15,531 bases of DNA from an uncultured Rikenellaceae bacterium (lineage in GTDB: Bacteria; Bacteroidota; Bacteroidia; Bacteroidales; Rikenellaceae): positions 1 through 15,531 of the forward strand of contig CAMWRR010000011.1 in assembly GCA_947176715.1 (NCBI GenBank), read 5' to 3'. The notes under the pieces were generated by a model that saw only the letters and a program-made list of their open reading frames with translations, was not told the DNA's origin and ran no database searches. Shown here in pieces: positions 7,520-14,525 of the stretch. The stretch's first letter is position 1. Each line of letters starts with the position of its first letter. The translations under genes and the position numbers were made by a program.

Positions 7520-9343
7520 CTAATGTATTATTTTTATCTCGGGCTTGGGTGCGTCGGCATCGACATAGCTGACGGCTCTTGTCACATCGGAACGGGTCAC
7601 ACCCAGTATGCCGTAGTCGAGAAGGTGCTCTATGCGTAGTTTCTGCTCAGGGGTTATGGCGAAGCCCTGACCGTAGAAATAGTCCATCACGTTGACAGAC
7701 AAAAAGCTGTCGCCGTCGCACGATATGCGCGACATGTCACGAACTCCCGTCTGCGCCACGGTTCTAAGATACTGGGCGCGGTCGTAATTAGGCGTGTCGG
7801 CGCAATAGTCGTCTTCGCCGCATCCGTTCTCGCTGAAGGCGTGCAACAGGCCGAAGAGGTGACCGGCCTCGTGCGCCAAGGTGGTGACGCCGCTGAGCGA
7901 GGCGGCATACTCGTTGTCGAGAACTATGCCGTGCATATAATCGAGCGGATGGGTGAAATAGTAGTCACCCGAGACCAGACCGGCAAGAGGGCTGCTCTCG
8001 GGCACTAAAGGCAGTGTGGCGTATCCGGCCACATCGGGCAAGGCTATGTCCATCACCCACACATTCACATAGGTCTTGGGGTCCCACAGGTTGAAGCTGT
8101 CGTTGAAGTCGGCGTTATTGACGAACTCGTCATCGGTAAACGACATAGGCTTCGACACGGCTATGCGGTGTATGCCCGGCTCGGGTAGCTTCTCGCCCCA
8201 AGGGGTGTGCGTCGCCGGCACGAACTCCACACCGGTATCGACACCGTAACCGAACCGTCCGCGCCATATCATATTGGCCATCTCTATCTGATTGTCGATA
8301 ACCTCGGCCGATACATTCTCCGTTACGCTTCCGCTACGGCTGTAATATACATGGAAAATTACGGGAATCTTCATATCCGGCTCCCCTGCCGCAGAGACTC
8401 CCGGAACCGACAGGGTATACGTATCGCTGTAATAGGTGCCGCGGTCGGTGACAACCGCATAACGGACGTTGTAGCGTCTGCCGGGAATCACTCCGCGAGA
8501 AAAGTCGGTAGTGAATTTGACATTGAGGTTATTGGCATCCGTAGAGTATTCAAACATCAACGACATGTCGCCGGGACCGGGACAGGGATTGCTCTGCGAG
8601 AGATAACAGCCTACGCTCTTGGTCCTCTCGCCTGCGGAAAGCGTTCCGGTACGCACCTGCATGGTAATGCTCGCATTGAGATAACCGTTAAGCGTCATAT
8701 CGCCCGTTATGTATATCTCATCACTGCCGGCCTGCCATATAACGGTACTGTCTACATCACCCGCATCGGATGCGAAATATACCACCCCTTGACGCGGATA
8801 GTCGCCGGTATTCTCATCCACGGTAAAAGACAACTGCGACACGGTGGCATAGCTCCGGGCATCCGCATGTATCCACTCCGCGCCTTCGCCTATCGACGCT
8901 GTGACGGATGTGCCGTCGTATACGGGAGCGAGCATGACCACGGCCCCCTTACGTCCCACCGACACGAGGCTGTCCACCCTTATCATGCCGTCTCCGGCGA
9001 TGGCTTTGCCGCGCTGCACTATCATGAACTCCGACCTGCCGCCGCCCGCACCGAATACTATGGCCCCGCTACGTCTGTCGCCGTCGTTGCGTTCCACCGC
9101 TATGACAGCCGCGCCCGCCTCCATGCTCTCAAGCCGGCACCACGAGGGCAACCCGGTCACCTCCACGTCGAAGTCCGACTCGTAACCGACCACTACGCGG
9201 GCAGAGGTGTAGTCGACGATATAACTCTCCACCGGAAGGGAGACACTCCCCCCGCCACCGTCGCCATCCTTCTTGCATCCGATTACGGCAACGGCCGACA
9301 GGAGTAGCGCCGCCGCAATGGCGTATATCTTTTCGCAGCTCAT
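7520..9343 (-). CDS. Zinc metalloprotease lipoprotein with BACON-like domains (BF0631/M43 type)
   Basis: A 607-aa lipoprotein: signal peptide MSCEKIYAIAAALLLSAVAV and lipobox VIGC (C23), followed by KKDGDGGGG, a glycine-rich tether. Two BACON-like beta-sandwich repeats follow (about 34-110 and 117-205, with GLPSWCRLE and EWIHADARS), then a beta-rich linker. The catalytic domain (about 323-585) has HEAGHLFGLLH (491-501), giving three zinc-binding His and catalytic E492, and the Met-turn NVMDYFYG (551-558). These are metzincin features of the pappalysin/M43 family. Cysteines at 508, 514 and 542 resemble the M43 disulfide pattern. It probably acts in the envelope or on the cell surface; the substrate is unknown. 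It lies 40 nt downstream of the GH20-like gene and 2 nt upstream of luxS. Confidence 0.9.
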   Translation of the reverse strand: MSCEKIYAIAAALLLSAVAVIGCKKDGDGGGGSVSLPVESYIVDYTSARVVVGYESDFDVEVTGLPSWCRLESMEAGAAVIAVERNDGDRRSGAIVFGAGGGRSEFMIVQRGKAIAGDGMIRVDSLVSVGRKGAVVMLAPVYDGTSVTASIGEGAEWIHADARSYATVSQLSFTVDENTGDYPRQGVVYFASDAGDVDSTVIWQAGSDEIYITGDMTLNGYLNASITMQVRTGTLSAGERTKSVGCYLSQSNPCPGPGDMSLMFEYSTDANNLNVKFTTDFSRGVIPGRRYNVRYAVVTDRGTYYSDTYTLSVPGVSAAGEPDMKIPVIFHVYYSRSGSVTENVSAEVIDNQIEMANMIWRGRFGYGVDTGVEFVPATHTPWGEKLPEPGIHRIAVSKPMSFTDDEFVNNADFNDSFNLWDPKTYVNVWVMDIALPDVAGYATLPLVPESSPLAGLVSGDYYFTHPLDYMHGIVLDNEYAASLSGVTTLAHEAGHLFGLLHAFSENGCGEDDYCADTPNYDRAQYLRTVAQTGVRDMSRISCDGDSFLSVNVMDYFYGQGFAITPEQKLRIEHLLDYGILGVTRSDVTRAVSYVDADAPKPEIKIIH

Positions 9344-9383
9344 ATTACAAACATTTGAACGGGCAACCTCTCGGCTCCCGAAA

Positions 9384-10382
9384 TCAGAGCATAACAGCCG
9401 TGCCGCCCATAAGCTCTATCTCGGCCACTACCGGCTCTATGAAACGGCGCGCTACCGTCTCGTCGCCCGGGTCGTCGCCCAGACACACTGTGGCGAAACC
9501 GGTATTACGGCAAAACTCCTTGACCAGAGCACGGGTGAAACGAACACCCTCCGTAGAGTGCACGCAATGGCCGGTGAAACTCTCGAAAGCGGGGTTCTCA
9601 GCGGTGGCTATGTCTATGACAGGCACTATCTTCATACCCATATTATCCGCCGCACTCTTTATGTCGCGCACCTGCGAATAGCTGTAACAATATCCGGCGG
9701 GCACCGCGGCCTCCGGATTGACAAGGCTCATGGCGGAGCTGTTGACCGTCCAACCCTTGTCGTTCATGAATACCATATATACGGTGGTGACCCCGGCCGC
9801 AGAGGCCTTGCTCAACCGCGACTTTACCGTCTCGCAATCTACGGACTGCGACACGAGGTCTATAACGTCGGCCTTGTCGGACGACTCTGGCTCGCTTACC
9901 GCGACCGTTCCGGCGTTCACGAAGCGACGGTTGTTCTTGCGTGTCAACTTTTTGAAAAAGCCGGTTTTATCCGTATATCCGGCAACAAGAGCCGTATAGG
10001 CCTCGTTCATGGATGCCGGAGAGGTGAAATTGACCGTCACCAGATCTTTGCTCACAGTTATGGAATAGCTCCCGCCACCCTTTATGTTATCGACCGTAGA
10101 GGCCGTTATATTGCGCGATGCGGCGAAGTTGGAGAACCCGAATGTGGTGATGCCCCTCATCTCCAAAAACAGCTGTAGCTTTGCGGCGAAAGCCTGAGCC
10201 ACAGCGTCGTCCGGCGACACCACTATACTGAAATTCTTCTCCAAGCTGAACTCGGAGGAGTTGACGAAAGGCATCCTGTTCCATACGCCCGAAATAGCGG
10301 ACGACGGCTCACCCGCATATACATCGACGGACACGAGAACCATAAGCGCCGCCGCAAACCGTTTGAAGAGATTCATATCCAT
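9384..10382 (-). CDS. Secreted degenerate GH20 (beta-hexosaminidase-like) protein
   Basis: About 332 aa from the ATG at 10382 (10376 is an alternative two codons on). The frame stays open to 10493, but the signal peptide MNLFKRFAAALMVLVSVDVYA begins here and a -7 box lies upstream at 10449-10456. Predicted cleavage is after VYA, so it is exported. Residues 102-136 resemble the GH20 N-terminal domain (GSYSITVSKDLVTVNF). In the barrel, VYMVFMNDKGW (201-211) matches the HWHLTDDQGW motif of hexosaminidases, YSYSQVRDI..KIVPVIDI (233-258) matches the following strand, and TVCLGDDPGDE (298-308) sits at the HIGGDE catalytic motif, where the Asp-Glu pair appears as Asp-Asp. The protein ends soon after, without the rest of a full barrel. 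Loss of activity and a binding role are inference. It is the first gene of the luxS unit. Confidence 0.7.
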   Translation of the reverse strand: MDMNLFKRFAAALMVLVSVDVYAGEPSSAISGVWNRMPFVNSSEFSLEKNFSIVVSPDDAVAQAFAAKLQLFLEMRGITTFGFSNFAASRNITASTVDNIKGGGSYSITVSKDLVTVNFTSPASMNEAYTALVAGYTDKTGFFKKLTRKNNRRFVNAGTVAVSEPESSDKADVIDLVSQSVDCETVKSRLSKASAAGVTTVYMVFMNDKGWTVNSSAMSLVNPEAAVPAGYCYSYSQVRDIKSAADNMGMKIVPVIDIATAENPAFESFTGHCVHSTEGVRFTRALVKEFCRNTGFATVCLGDDPGDETVARRFIEPVVAEIELMGGTAVML

Positions 10383-10448
10383 TTTTATTTTGACAGAAAC
10401 GAAAGCAGAGCGTCTCCGGACACCGCCGTAACCCTGCCCATCATTATG

Positions 10449-10456
10449 CAAATATA
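10449..10456 (-). promoter_or_regulatory. -7 box for the GH20-metalloprotease-luxS-PPDK_N unit
   Basis: TATATTTG on the minus strand fully matches TAnnTTTG and lies 66 nt before the ATG at 10382. No TTTG is seen at the -33 distance. It is the best promoter candidate for the four minus-strand genes. Confidence 0.45.
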
Positions 10457-10533
10457 GGAATTTTTTGCCTCGTCCCTTTTTAATTTCACACAAAATTCGT
10501 TCCTTTGAACGATATTAGAGAGTTTGCGACAAG

Positions 10534-11250
10534 ATGAAAAACATTGTCATAATACCCACCTACAACGAGAAAGAGAACATAGAGGCCATAACGGAGGCCG
10601 TGCTGGCCCTACCCTCCGGCTTCGAGATAGTGATAGTGGACGACGGCTCGCCGGACGGCACCGCGGACATAGTCAAACGCATGCAACAGAGCCAGAGCCG
10701 TCTGCATCTGATAGAGCGTCCCGGCAAGGCCGGACTGGGAACGGCCTATATATGCGGCTTCGGATGGGCGCTGGAGAGAGGCTACGACCGCATCTTCGAG
10801 ATGGACGCCGACTTCTCGCACAACCCCGCCGACCTCGAACGCATGATAGAGGTGGCCGACAGCGGAGCCGACGTGGTGGTAGGGTCGCGCTACAAATGCG
10901 GGGTCAATGTCGTCAACTGGCCCATAGGACGCGTGATAATGTCTTATTACGCATCGCGTTACGTGCGCATCGTAACGGGCATGCCGGTAAACGACGCCAC
11001 AGCCGGATTCGTATGCTACAAAGCCGACGTGTTGCGGGCCATAGACCTCGACGCAATAGCCATGCGCGGCTACGGCTTTCAGATAGAGATGAAATACACG
11101 GCGTGGAGGCTCGGCTTCCGCATAGAGGAGCTGTCGATAATATTCACCGACCGCACGCTCGGGCAGTCAAAGATGAACAGCGGCATATTCGGCGAGGCCT
11201 TCTGGGGCGTTCTTCGCCTGCCGTTCAAAAAGATAAGGGGTAGAAGATGA
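10534..11250 (+). CDS. Polyprenol monophosphomannose synthase-like glycosyltransferase (GT2)
   Basis: A 238-aa GT2 enzyme of the dolichol-phosphate mannose synthase type, which moves a sugar (probably mannose from GDP-mannose) onto a polyprenyl phosphate at the inner face of the membrane. The fold is GT-A: start strand IVIIPTYNEKENI, nucleotide-binding VDDGSPDGT (35-43), metal-binding DADFSH (91-96) and VVGSRY (115-120). The C-terminal membrane domains of some relatives are absent; the protein ends FKKIRGRR, a basic tail that could touch the membrane. Its stop overlaps the pyrC start (ATGA), so the two are translationally coupled. A weak promoter candidate, TTTT (10477-10480) with TTCCTTTG (10500-10507), lies upstream. 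Substrate choice is inferred from the family. 20 of its 23 Ile codons are ATA. Confidence 0.9.
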   Translation: MKNIVIIPTYNEKENIEAITEAVLALPSGFEIVIVDDGSPDGTADIVKRMQQSQSRLHLIERPGKAGLGTAYICGFGWALERGYDRIFEMDADFSHNPADLERMIEVADSGADVVVGSRYKCGVNVVNWPIGRVIMSYYASRYVRIVTGMPVNDATAGFVCYKADVLRAIDLDAIAMRGYGFQIEMKYTAWRLGFRIEELSIIFTDRTLGQSKMNSGIFGEAFWGVLRLPFKKIRGRR

Positions 11251-12587
11251 AGACGATCATAACCGGCGGCACCATCGTAAACGAAGGTGTCGAGAGGCGC
11301 GGATACATAACAGTGGCCGACGAGGTCATAGAAAAGGTGGCTTTCGGCGACTGTCCGCCCGAAGAGCTCGACGGAGCGCGTCACATAGACGCCACAGGCA
11401 TGATAGTGATGCCGGGCGTGATAGACGATCAGGTACACTTCCGCGACCCGGGCCTCACCTACAAGGGCGACATGCAGAGCGAGTCGCGCGCGGGGGTGGC
11501 CGGCGGCGTCACCTCGTTCATGGATATGCCCAACACGGTGCCCCCCACCGTGACGATAGAGGCCTTAGAGGACAAATACCGCGACGCCGCCTCGAAGGCC
11601 ATGTCCAACCACGCATTCTTCTTCGGGGCCACCGCCGACAACGTATCTCTCTTCGACAGGCTCGACCCCAAACGTATATGCGGCATAAAGCTCTTCATGG
11701 GCTCCTCTACGGGCGGTCTGCTCGTGGACGACAGCGCCGCGCTCGAGAAGATATTCGCCGCCGCGCATCTGCCTCTGGCCGTACACTGCGAGGACGAGAG
11801 TCTGTTGCGCCGTAACATGGCCGCGGCCAAAGAGCGGTACGGCGACGACATCCCCCCCGAGATGCACCCTGTGATACGCGACAGCGAGGTGTGCTACCGC
11901 TCGTCGGCACGGGCCGTGGAGCTGGCCCACAGGCACGGCACCCGGCTACACATACTGCACCTGAGCACCGAGCGGGAGTTGTCGCTGATGGAACGCAAAC
12001 CGTTGGAGGATAAGTTAGTGACGGGCGAGGTATGTATGCACCACCTATGGTTCGCATCCGACGACTACCCAGCCAAAGGCAACATGATAAAATGGAATCC
12101 GGCGGTAAAGAGCCTCCGCGACCGCGAAGCGCTGTTACAGGGGCTCGCTGAGGGCCTTATAGACATAGCGGCCACCGACCACGCCCCCCACACGCTCGAA
12201 GAGAAAGAGCGACCCTACCTTAGCGCACCCTCCGGAGGGCCCATGTTGCAACACTCGCTGGCACTGATGCTCGAGATAACGCAAAAACACGGCTTAGGAT
12301 ACTCGTTCGCCGCCGACAAGATGGCCCACAGAGTGGCGCGTCTCTTCCGGATAGAGCGACGCGGATTTCTCAGGGAGGGCTATTACGCCGACATAGCGAT
12401 AGTCGACCCTCGCGCCGACTGGAGCGTAACACGCGAGAACACGCTCTACAAATGCGGATGGTCACCGTTGGAGGGGGTCCGGCTATCGCACAGAGTGACC
12501 CACACGTTCATAAACGGACACTTGGTGTACGAACGCGGCCGCTTCGACGAGGGGTACAGAGGGATGCCGCTCAGGTTCGACAGATAA
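11247..12587 (+). CDS. pyrC: Dihydroorotase
   Basis: Ring-closing amidohydrolase of UMP synthesis (carbamoyl-aspartate to dihydroorotate), cytoplasmic. The 446-aa length fits the class I family. Metal-site motifs: DDQVHFRDPG (60-69), GIKLFMGSSTGG (146-157, where K148 would be the carboxylated lysine), AVHCED (178-183, H180), LHILHLST (234-241, H238) and catalytic ATDHAPHT (309-316, D311). The first His of the usual D-x-H-x-H pattern is Gln62 here; I believe this is shared by Bacteroidetes relatives, but cannot check. APSGGPMLQ (327-335) is a substrate-side loop. The ATG overlaps the upstream glycosyltransferase stop by 4 nt, and a purine-rich AAGGGG precedes it. Dihydropyrimidinase-like activity is an alternative but less likely. 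Confidence 0.9.
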   Translation: MKTIITGGTIVNEGVERRGYITVADEVIEKVAFGDCPPEELDGARHIDATGMIVMPGVIDDQVHFRDPGLTYKGDMQSESRAGVAGGVTSFMDMPNTVPPTVTIEALEDKYRDAASKAMSNHAFFFGATADNVSLFDRLDPKRICGIKLFMGSSTGGLLVDDSAALEKIFAAAHLPLAVHCEDESLLRRNMAAAKERYGDDIPPEMHPVIRDSEVCYRSSARAVELAHRHGTRLHILHLSTERELSLMERKPLEDKLVTGEVCMHHLWFASDDYPAKGNMIKWNPAVKSLRDREALLQGLAEGLIDIAATDHAPHTLEEKERPYLSAPSGGPMLQHSLALMLEITQKHGLGYSFAADKMAHRVARLFRIERRGFLREGYYADIAIVDPRADWSVTRENTLYKCGWSPLEGVRLSHRVTHTFINGHLVYERGRFDEGYRGMPLRFDR

Positions 12588-12765
12588 AATAACTTGCCGT
12601 TTTAAGAGGGGAAAACGTTTGCATTAAATTTTATTAACCGAGGACCGAAACGAATGAAATTCGGCTACGCCGAAGCGAGCGTTTTCGCATCTTGAAATAA
12701 ATTTTGGTAAAAGAGTTCGATTTTTCAGGCGGACTTTGCGCCGTTTCAGATAAACAACACATTCA
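12588..12765. other. Intergenic stretch before miaB with small dyads
   Basis: This holds three short inverted repeats: CGTTTT/AAAACG (12598-12603 with 12612-12617), TTCGGC/GCCGAA with a 3-nt loop (12660-12665 with 12669-12674), and GGCG/CGCC close to the miaB start (about 12728-12742). GAAAACG at 12611 can also pair with CGTTTTC at 12680-12686. None has a clean T-run, so no pyrC terminator is called. A near-match -7 box AAATTTTG (12699-12706) may serve miaB. Confidence 0.4.
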
Positions 12766-14112
12766 ATGATAACACCATCAACACTACGTCCTGTAACGGA
12801 CAGTGCGTTAAAATTCTACATAGAGACCTACGGTTGCCAGATGAACTTCGGCGACACGGAGATAGTGGTGTCGATAATGCGCGACAACGGATACGTATAT
12901 GTGGAGAACATGGAGGAGGCCGACATAGTGTTGGTCAACACCTGTTCCATACGCGACAACGCAGAACAACGCGTATGGGGACGCCTCTCGGAGTTCGCCG
13001 CGCTCAAAAAGCGCAAGCCCTCGCTCATTGTAGGCGTGATAGGCTGCATGGCCGAACGGCTCAAAGAGCGTCTCGTGGAGGCAGACAAGGGTGTCGACAT
13101 AGTGGCGGGCCCCGATGCCTACCGTTCGTTGCCGTCGCTCATGGAGGAGGCCGGACGCGGAGGCAAGGGCATAAACGTGCTTCTGTCGCGCGAGGAGACA
13201 TACGCCGACATATCGCCCGTAAGGCTCGACCGTAACGGTGTCAGCGCGTTCGTATCCATAATGCGCGGCTGCAACAACATGTGCTCCTATTGCGTGGTGC
13301 CCTACACCCGCGGAGGCGAGCGAAGCCGCGACAGCGACACCATACTGGCCGAGGTACGCGACCTCTTCGACCGAGGCTACCGCGAGGTGACGCTCCTCGG
13401 GCAGAATGTCAACTCGTACCGTTACGGCGACATATCGTTCGCAGACCTCATGCGCATGACAGCCGAGGTGTCGCCCCTGTTGCGCGTACGCTTCGCCACC
13501 TCGCACCCCAAAGACCTGAGCGACGAGCTTCTGGAGGTGATGGCCGCCTACCCCAATATATGCCGCTCCATACACCTGCCGGCACAGTCCGGCTCCGACA
13601 CCATGTTGGAGCGCATGAACCGCAAATATACGCGCGAGTGGTATCTACGGCGCATAGAGTCCATCCGCCGGCACATGCCCGACTGCGCCATAACCACCGA
13701 CATAATAGCCGGATTCTGCGGCGAGACCGAGGAGGAGCACGAGGCCACCCTGTCGCTCATGCGCGAGGTGGGCTACCAGTTCGCCTACATGTTCAAATAC
13801 TCCGAACGCGAGGGTACCAAAGCCTCGCGCCACATGAAAGACGACATAGACGATGCGGTCAAAACCCGACGCCTCACCGAGATAATAAACCTGCAGAACG
13901 AGCTGTCGCTCCAAAGCAACAAAGAGGATGTGGGCAAAACGTTTGAAGTGTTGGTAGAGGGGCCCTCCAAACGCAACCCCGACGAGCTCGTGGGGCGCAC
14001 CTCGCAGAACAAGGTGTGCGTCTTCGCCGACACCGACCACCGCCCCGGCGACTACGTGACGGTGCATGTAGACGACTGCACCTCGGCGACGCTGTTGTGT
14101 CACAGGGTGTAA
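12766..14112 (+). CDS. miaB: tRNA-2-methylthio-N6-dimethylallyladenosine synthase MiaB
   Basis: Radical-SAM methylthiotransferase that adds a methylthio group to i6A37 of tRNAs reading codons that begin with U. 448 aa, usual length. N-terminal UPF0004 domain (about 15-130) with the auxiliary iron-sulfur Cys 24 (ETYGCQMN), 60 (VNTCSIRDNAEQRVWGRL) and 94 (IGCMAERL). Radical-SAM core with CNNMCSYC (C169, C173, C176) and VVPYTRGGERSR, then LGQNVNSY and HLPAQSGSD. A C-terminal TRAM domain (about 387-446) has GRTSQNKVC. RNTCxxC-type motifs and the NVNSY loop fit MiaB rather than RimO or MtaB. The start adds about 10 residues to the typical N-terminus and has no Shine-Dalgarno, so a slightly later start cannot be excluded. 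Monocistronic, closed by a terminator 60 nt downstream. Confidence 0.95.
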   Translation: MITPSTLRPVTDSALKFYIETYGCQMNFGDTEIVVSIMRDNGYVYVENMEEADIVLVNTCSIRDNAEQRVWGRLSEFAALKKRKPSLIVGVIGCMAERLKERLVEADKGVDIVAGPDAYRSLPSLMEEAGRGGKGINVLLSREETYADISPVRLDRNGVSAFVSIMRGCNNMCSYCVVPYTRGGERSRDSDTILAEVRDLFDRGYREVTLLGQNVNSYRYGDISFADLMRMTAEVSPLLRVRFATSHPKDLSDELLEVMAAYPNICRSIHLPAQSGSDTMLERMNRKYTREWYLRRIESIRRHMPDCAITTDIIAGFCGETEEEHEATLSLMREVGYQFAYMFKYSEREGTKASRHMKDDIDDAVKTRRLTEIINLQNELSLQSNKEDVGKTFEVLVEGPSKRNPDELVGRTSQNKVCVFADTDHRPGDYVTVHVDDCTSATLLCHRV

Positions 14113-14172
14113 CACAAATCGACAATCGTACGCTACCAAAGCCAGTACCTAACTATGGCACAGTGTTTTATA

Positions 14173-14213
14173 ACTCGTCCGCTGACATTTTACGCAGTGG
14201 ACGAGTAATTTTT
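14173..14213 (+). terminator. Intrinsic terminator of miaB
   Basis: A 12-bp stem pairs ACTCGTCCGCTG (14173-14184) with CAGTGGACGAGT (14195-14206), with one G-U pair and a 10-nt loop. AATTTTT follows (14207-14213). It lies 60 nt after the miaB stop. Confidence 0.85.
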
Positions 14214-14327
14214 GCGCGATGTAAAACGTGGTGACGCGCTCTTATTAGCGTATTTTCATGGCATGTTTTTCTCATACAAGTCTATTTGTTGTCCGGTAAA
14301 AAATTGAGGTAGTCCACTGTGAAGTAC

Positions 14328-14356
14328 CACATCGCGAGGTAGCCAATAGCGATGTG
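14328..14356. repeat. 8-bp inverted repeat between the two terminators
   Basis: CACATCGC (14328-14335) and GCGATGTG (14349-14356) are perfect inverted copies around a 13-nt loop. There is no T-run on the plus side. On the minus strand it lies just past the main terminator's T-run and could be a second, back-up hairpin. Confidence 0.5.
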
Positions 14357-14361
14357 AGGCA

Positions 14362-14400
14362 ATAAAAATTCCCCATCCCGAAGTGTCTCGGAATGGGGAA
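14362..14400 (-). terminator. Intrinsic terminator of the thioredoxin-like gene
   Basis: On the minus strand TTCCCCATTCCGA pairs with TCGGGATGGGGAA (13 bp, one U-G pair, 6-nt loop GACACT, 14400-14369) and is followed by TTTTTATT. On the plus strand the same position would be an A-C mismatch, so it works best for the minus-strand gene, whose stop is 126 nt upstream. Confidence 0.85.
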
Positions 14401-14525
14401 ACTGAATTTATTCTATGCTCTTCTTTCTCGCTCTGACACGAAAGACAAATCACCGTGAAAGGGAAACACACTCACCGCGATGCGAGACCGGAAGAACGAT
14501 TTTTTATCGACAGAAAGAGACCGGC

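Larger units (their letters stand above)
14113..14525. other. 413-bp convergent intergenic region
   Basis: This lies between the stops of miaB (+) and the thioredoxin-like gene (-). It contains a plus-strand terminator (14173-14213), a minus-strand terminator (14362-14400) and a hairpin between them (14328-14356). I see no credible gene, tRNA or transposase remnant. Short words recur in inverted form: CAGTGGAC at 14195 with GTCCACTG at 14312, and CGCGATGT at 14215 with ACATCGCG at 14329. GAGGTAG occurs twice (14306 and 14336). Confidence 0.6.

Noticed and set aside
8207..9307. Long open frame on the plus strand opposite the metalloprotease (366 codons)
   Set aside because: It lies entirely within a well-supported gene and has no family motifs.
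10383..10493. N-terminal extension of the GH20-like protein
   Set aside because: It would bury the signal peptide behind a charged 37-residue leader, and a -7 box overlaps it.
14256..14471. 71-codon open frame on the minus strand
   Set aside because: The strong minus-strand terminator (14362-14400) runs through its middle, and the peptide matches no family I know.
14113..14525. tRNA or CRISPR in the largest gene-free stretch
   Set aside because: No cloverleaf-like arms with a TTCRANY loop and no regularly spaced repeats are present. The hairpins are terminators or isolated dyads.
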